Source: JBEKHT01 sp049511715
GTDB lineage: Bacteria > Chloroflexota > Anaerolineae > Anaerolineales > RBG-16-64-43
Direction of reading: 5' to 3'
DNA: 64,000 nucleotides
Assembly (NCBI GenBank): GCA_049511715.1
Contig: JBEKXU010000003.1
Span: 87,854-151,853 of the forward strand
The translations under genes were made by a program, and so were the position numbers. Every line of letters starts with the position of its first letter. Positions within the stretch are counted from its first letter, which is position 1. The notes under the pieces were generated by a model. It saw only the letters and a program-made list of their open reading frames with translations. It searched no databases and was not told the origin of the DNA. Below are positions 60,885 to 64,000 of this stretch, in pieces.

Positions 60885-62093
60885 ATGTACAGGAATCTCA
60901 AACTCTTCAGTGTTGTCGCGGTGCTCGCGGTTGGCTCCATCGTAGCCAGCGCTTGCTCACCTTCGGCGTTCGTGGGCAGCGTGGCTCCGTTATTCACGGC
61001 TTCCACGCCAACTGGGTCCGTTGCTACCGTCCCGGCCAGCGGAGCCACCCAGGGCCTCGTGACGACCTCCAGCACGACACTCGATGCCTACCAGCAGGTC
61101 ATGGAACAGATCTATGCGCAGGTCAGCCCGTCGGTCGTGACGATCAACGTGAACCAGAGTGCCCAGACACTGTCGGGAGGCTCCCAGCCGGCGCTGGGAT
61201 CCGGCTTCGTGTGGGACACCCAAGGACACATTGTGACGAATAATCACGTAGTTGACGGGGCTCAAGATATCCAAGTCACGTTCTCGGATGGCACAACACT
61301 GCCCGCCACGGTTGTGGGAACCGACCCCAACACCGACCTGGCGGTCATCCAGGTGAGTGCTCCCGCGGGATTGCTTCATCCCGTGCGGATGGGCGATTCC
61401 TCAAAGGTCGTCGTGGGCCAGGTCGCAATCGCCATAGGCAATCCTTTTGGGGAGCAAGACACGATGACGGTCGGGATCATCAGCGGTCTCGGGCGCAACC
61501 TGCCGGTGCAGACCAATTCCTTTCAAGGGGCCAGTTACTCCATCCCGGATGTGATTCAGACGGACGCGCCTATCAACCCTGGAAATTCGGGCGGGGTGCT
61601 TCTCGACGAGAATGGCTACGTCATCGGAGTGACCTCGGCCATCGAGTCGAATACGCAGTCTTCTTCGGGAATCGGCTTTGCTATCCCGTCCAACATCGTG
61701 AACGAGGTAGTCCCCGCATTGATCCGGACGGGCCAGCATCAAACGCCCTACCTCGGGATCAGTGGCGCAACTCTGGTTTCTCAACTGGCACAGGCCATGG
61801 GGCTGAACCCAAACACCCAGGGTGCTCTCGTTGAAGAGGTTGTTCCCGGAGGGCCGGCGGCCAAGGCCGGACTCCAAGGCAGCAGTCAGTCCATCACGCT
61901 GGATGGACAGGATGTGAGCGTAGGCGGTGATGTCATCACCGCGATCAACGGAACTGCGATCCACAGCATGGACGACCTGGTGGCGTATGTCGCCAGTTCG
62001 ACGGAAGTCGGGCAGACGGTCACCCTCAGCATCCTGAGAGACGGAAAACCGATGCAGCTGTCCCTGACCCTGGGAGTGCGGCCATCTGCTTGA
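60885..62093 (+). CDS. HtrA/DegP-like S1C serine protease lipoprotein with PDZ domain
   Basis: Envelope protease for quality control, 402 aa. The signal peptide ends at a lipobox-like VASAC (Cys24), so it is probably membrane-anchored by lipid. The trypsin-like domain has His121 (IVTNNHVVDG), Asp151 (PNTDLAVIQV) and Ser235 (PINPGNSGGVL). One PDZ domain follows from about 292 to 395 (YLGISGATL, GALVEEVVPGGPAAKAGL, GDVITAINGTAIHSMDDL). ATG 60885 has AAAGGAG 7 nt upstream. It is followed by a 28-bp palindrome and a small SHOCT membrane protein. Confidence 0.95.
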   Translation: MYRNLKLFSVVAVLAVGSIVASACSPSAFVGSVAPLFTASTPTGSVATVPASGATQGLVTTSSTTLDAYQQVMEQIYAQVSPSVVTINVNQSAQTLSGGSQPALGSGFVWDTQGHIVTNNHVVDGAQDIQVTFSDGTTLPATVVGTDPNTDLAVIQVSAPAGLLHPVRMGDSSKVVVGQVAIAIGNPFGEQDTMTVGIISGLGRNLPVQTNSFQGASYSIPDVIQTDAPINPGNSGGVLLDENGYVIGVTSAIESNTQSSSGIGFAIPSNIVNEVVPALIRTGQHQTPYLGISGATLVSQLAQAMGLNPNTQGALVEEVVPGGPAAKAGLQGSSQSITLDGQDVSVGGDVITAINGTAIHSMDDLVAYVASSTEVGQTVTLSILRDGKPMQLSLTLGVRPSA

Positions 62094-62155
62094 ACCAAGG
62101 CCAGGTTCATCTGGAGCGAGACGCATCCGGCCGGCGGGTAATGGCAGATAATTCT

Positions 62156-62183
62156 CCCTGGCGCGTCGGCCGACGCGCCAGGG
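62156..62183. promoter_or_regulatory. Perfect 28-bp palindrome between htrA-like and SHOCT genes
   Basis: CCCTGGCGCGTCGG is followed immediately by its exact reverse complement CCGACGCGCCAGGG. As RNA it would form a very stable hairpin, but without a T-run, so it may be an intercistronic stabiliser, a Rho-type stop or a dimeric-protein operator. It ends 20 nt before the SHOCT ATG. Confidence 0.6.
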
Positions 62184-62202
62184 ATTGAGGGAGGTAGCGG
62201 AT

Positions 62203-62562
62203 ATGAACAAAGCAGTATCGATCGTGCTGATTGTGCTCGTCGTACTCCTCGCAGTGGGAACTGCAGCAGCGGTCATCGTTCCGCTGGCAACGCGTGCTCC
62301 TCTGGCCTATGGCAACCGGGCGCTGATGCATCCCTACATGCTGGGTGGATTTGGGTTGGCGGGAACCTTGGTGACCTTTCTGTTCTTGCTGCTGATCGTT
62401 CTTGCCGTCGTTTCCCTGGTACAGCCCGCGGGGCGCGGTGCCGCAAAGGGAGCGCTTCCTTCTTCATCTGAAACTTCGATGGAGATACTGAAACGCCGCT
62501 ATGCCCAGGGAGAGATCACCAAAGAGCAATACGAGGACATGAAACGCGAGATCAGTTCCTGA
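62203..62562 (+). CDS. Small membrane protein with C-terminal SHOCT domain
   Basis: 119-aa protein. Two hydrophobic segments (about 6-28 and 50-75) are followed by a short linker and a SHOCT domain: MEILKRRYAQGEITKEQYEDMKREI (about 92-116). SHOCT motifs are short helical oligomerisation modules; their role is mostly unknown. ATG 62203 follows GGGAGGT at 8 nt. It sits 110 nt behind the HtrA-like protease on the same strand and ends before a strong terminator, so it may be the last gene of that unit. Confidence 0.87.
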   Translation: MNKAVSIVLIVLVVLLAVGTAAAVIVPLATRAPLAYGNRALMHPYMLGGFGLAGTLVTFLFLLLIVLAVVSLVQPAGRGAAKGALPSSSETSMEILKRRYAQGEITKEQYEDMKREISS

Positions 62563-62575
62563 CTGGCGCAGGATC

Positions 62576-62613
62576 CTAGAGCGGCCGAGGCCTTCAATCC
62601 TCGGCCGCTCTAG
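62576..62613 (+). terminator. Strong hairpin terminator after the SHOCT gene
   Basis: CTAGAGCGGCCGAGG and CCTCGGCCGCTCTAG form a perfect 15-bp stem with an 8-nt loop, 14 nt after the stop codon. The trailing sequence (TTACTTCATCGCTTTG) is only moderately T-rich. It is the best terminator candidate in the window. Confidence 0.75.
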
Positions 62614-63531
62614 TTACTTCATCGCTTTGTTGAGCCTTTTTTCGACTCTGACTCAATCTGAGGCTTCCGCTCCCCCGAGCAATGAGCGTTGAGCCTCAGG
62701 TGGTTGCAACCCCGTTGGGCTCTCCGCCATCCTATCAATTCTTTGGAAAACGGCCCCAGAAGCGCTTGGCCTCCGCCTCTCTCCAGCAAGCAGGTCACTT
62801 TTCAAGCGACTCGGCCAGAATCCCTCGGATGTCCCCATTTCTTCAGAACCTTGCGGAGGCAGCCGCGGGCCCACCCTCGCCGACTCCATTGCCAAGGAGT
62901 TCCCGAGCGGGGCTGGTATGACTCCGGCGGTTTGAGGGCGTAGCCTTGGTCCAGTCCTCCGCCCCAAGAACAAGGGCGGCGATCATTTTTCCAAGGAACT
63001 ATTACGATGCCCCGACCAATGGAGGACTGCTGGCGGACAGCCCCGCGGAATTCCGGGGCAGACGAGGCCACCCTGGGGCTCGTAATCGGGATCGACGTTT
63101 CATCCGCAGCGGATCTCCGTTCTCCAACCTTCGAGTCCGGCCCAACGGGAGGCGGACTCAATGCCGTCCGGTGGCATGGTCGGGAGTTGCAACGGTCTTA
63201 GTTTTCCCGGCCGAGAGGGGCATGGTGGCCGGAAGCTCGGGGAAAGCGCTGCGCATGCAGCCGGTTCCTGGCCGTCAATCCAGGCCTCCTACAACGTGCC
63301 CAAGGCCTGTTTTCAGCCGGAGGTTACCCCGCCTACCGCTCGACCCTGCCTTGCTCAGACGGCGTGCCGTTGGAGGGTTCCGGCCCCCTCGATGGGTCAA
63401 GGCGACCTTTAGCACCTGTTGGGACGTTTCACTTTGGGTATGAGAAGTTGGGGCGTGAGGTTGAGGCAGGTACGGTCGCGGCGAACCGCTTCAGGAAATC
63501 CTCTTGAGGGACACCCTCTTTCCCCGATTTC
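62614..63531. other. Gene-free gap of about 0.9 kb
   Basis: No convincing gene on either strand, no RNA gene, no repeat recognised. It lies between the SHOCT terminator and the 3' end of tatC on the other strand. Confidence 0.45.
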
Positions 63532-63999
63532 CTACCCGGCCGATCTCACCTCGGCCGGGACCGATCGCCCCTTTTCAAGCCGCGCGGCCAGGAAGATGCT
63601 GGCTTCATATAAGATGCTCAGCGGGATCATGACCGTGAGCGGCGCCACGATCGGGTCCGAGACCGGGGTGATGATCTCGGCGAAAACAAAGAGGGCGAAG
63701 TACGCAATGCGTCGCTGTTTCTTCAACAGGTTGGAATTGAGGATCCGCAGCTGGACCAGAAGGATAATAATCGTCGGCAGCTGAAAGGCCAAGCCGCAGG
63801 CGAGAAGGAAAAAGGTCACAAAGGAGATGTAGTCGTCTGCGTCAGGGAGGAATTGGACCTCGCTGGGAATGAGGGCCACCAACACACGGATCATGCCCCA
63901 CAGCAGGTAAAAGCCAAAGGCGGCGCCCAGGAGGAAGAGCAAGAGCGACCCGCCCAGGAGGGGAAAGATGATCCTTCTTTCGTTCGGCAGCAGGCCGGG
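63532..63999 (-). CDS. tatC: Sec-independent (Tat) protein translocase TatC, 5' end cut by window
   Basis: C-terminal ~155 residues of the multi-spanning Tat receptor that exports folded proteins. Upstream of the first possible internal start, the frame reads on to the window end (PNERRIIFPLL, typical TatC), so the gene continues outside. Landmarks are FPLLGGSLLLFLLGAAFGFYLL, YISFVTFFLLACGLAFQLPTIIILL, LKKQRRIAYFALFVFAEIITP and SDPIVAPLTVMIPLSILYE. The last codons lie in a perfect CCCGGCCGA/TCGGCCGGG inverted repeat (63535-63559). Confidence 0.95.
   Translation of the reverse strand, partial: PGLLPNERRIIFPLLGGSLLLFLLGAAFGFYLLWGMIRVLVALIPSEVQFLPDADDYISFVTFFLLACGLAFQLPTIIILLVQLRILNSNLLKKQRRIAYFALFVFAEIITPVSDPIVAPLTVMIPLSILYEASIFLAARLEKGRSVPAEVRSAG
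63535..63559 (-). terminator. Inverted repeat at the 3' end of tatC
   Basis: CCCGGCCGA and TCGGCCGGG pair over 9 bp around a 7-nt loop. It lies within the last codons of tatC, with no T-run after the stop, so it is only a tentative end-of-transcript structure. Confidence 0.35.
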
Positions 64000-64000
64000 G

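Noticed and set aside
1..64000. CRISPR arrays, phage genes, toxin-antitoxin pairs, rRNA/tRNA genes, cobalamin or T-box leaders
   Set aside because: Looked for on both strands; no regularly spaced repeats, no matching domains and no core motifs were found.

Overview
The window is a high-GC (roughly 60-65% by eye) bacterial chromosome segment with Shine-Dalgarno-led genes, frequent GTG/TTG starts, lipoproteins and no rRNA, tRNA, phage or CRISPR. Several encoded enzymes are oxygen-sensitive iron-sulfur or radical enzymes: a 2-hydroxyacyl-CoA dehydratase system, a 4-hydroxybutyryl-CoA dehydratase, and a glycyl radical enzyme with its activase. Together with DHA kinase and pentose catabolism they point to an anaerobic, carbohydrate- and acid-fermenting organism. 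A Chloroflexota-like or deep-branching Firmicute-like lineage is plausible, but nothing here proves it. Summed genes cover only about 78% of the window. Long gene-free gaps, a frameshifted hydrolase and a decayed response regulator suggest relaxed compaction.

Layout. (1) 1-10953: a plus-strand sugar cluster with two UroD-superfamily proteins around a LacI regulator, then an LsrF/FbaB-type aldolase, an FGGY kinase, a FucI/AraA-superfamily isomerase, an M24-fold protein lacking metal ligands, araB and araD. (2) 11698-13770: a HAD phosphatase and a convergent SDR. (3) 13759-17840: a diverged tandem duplication of a phosphate-permease unit; an IS5-type element (15277-16650) with CTAG target duplications sits in the second copy. 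(4) 18006-22373: dhaKLM, with DhaM being a complete EIIA-HPr-EI fusion. (5) 22978-26208: a three-gene 2-hydroxyacyl-CoA dehydratase/activator operon, convergent with an acyl-CoA ligase. (6) 28636-31812: a TauE-type permease, a HIT protein and abfD.

(7) 32117-37099: TetR plus a four-gene ABC-2 exporter operon, with a TTGACA promoter and repeated operator half-sites. (8) 37411-38216: a frameshifted alpha/beta hydrolase. (9) 39230-44235: MarR plus a second ABC-2 exporter operon (permease, HlyD, two ATPases), also with a near-consensus promoter carrying palindromes. (10) 45362-49839: a histidine phosphatase, then an ECF sigma/anti-sigma/ABC operon. (11) 50546-55678: a glycyl radical enzyme, its activase, a PNPOx-like partner and an MBL hydrolase. 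(12) 56578-64000: UppP, a serpin lipoprotein, a decayed response regulator, an HtrA lipoprotein, a SHOCT protein with a strong terminator, and the 3' part of tatC.

Functionally, region 1 looks like an inducible pentose or deoxysugar pathway with two auxiliary proteins of unknown chemistry. Region 4 supplies PEP-dependent dihydroxyacetone phosphorylation independent of other PTS parts. Regions 5, 6 and 11 are radical or FeS acid metabolism. Regions 7, 9 and 10 are separately regulated ABC exporters.
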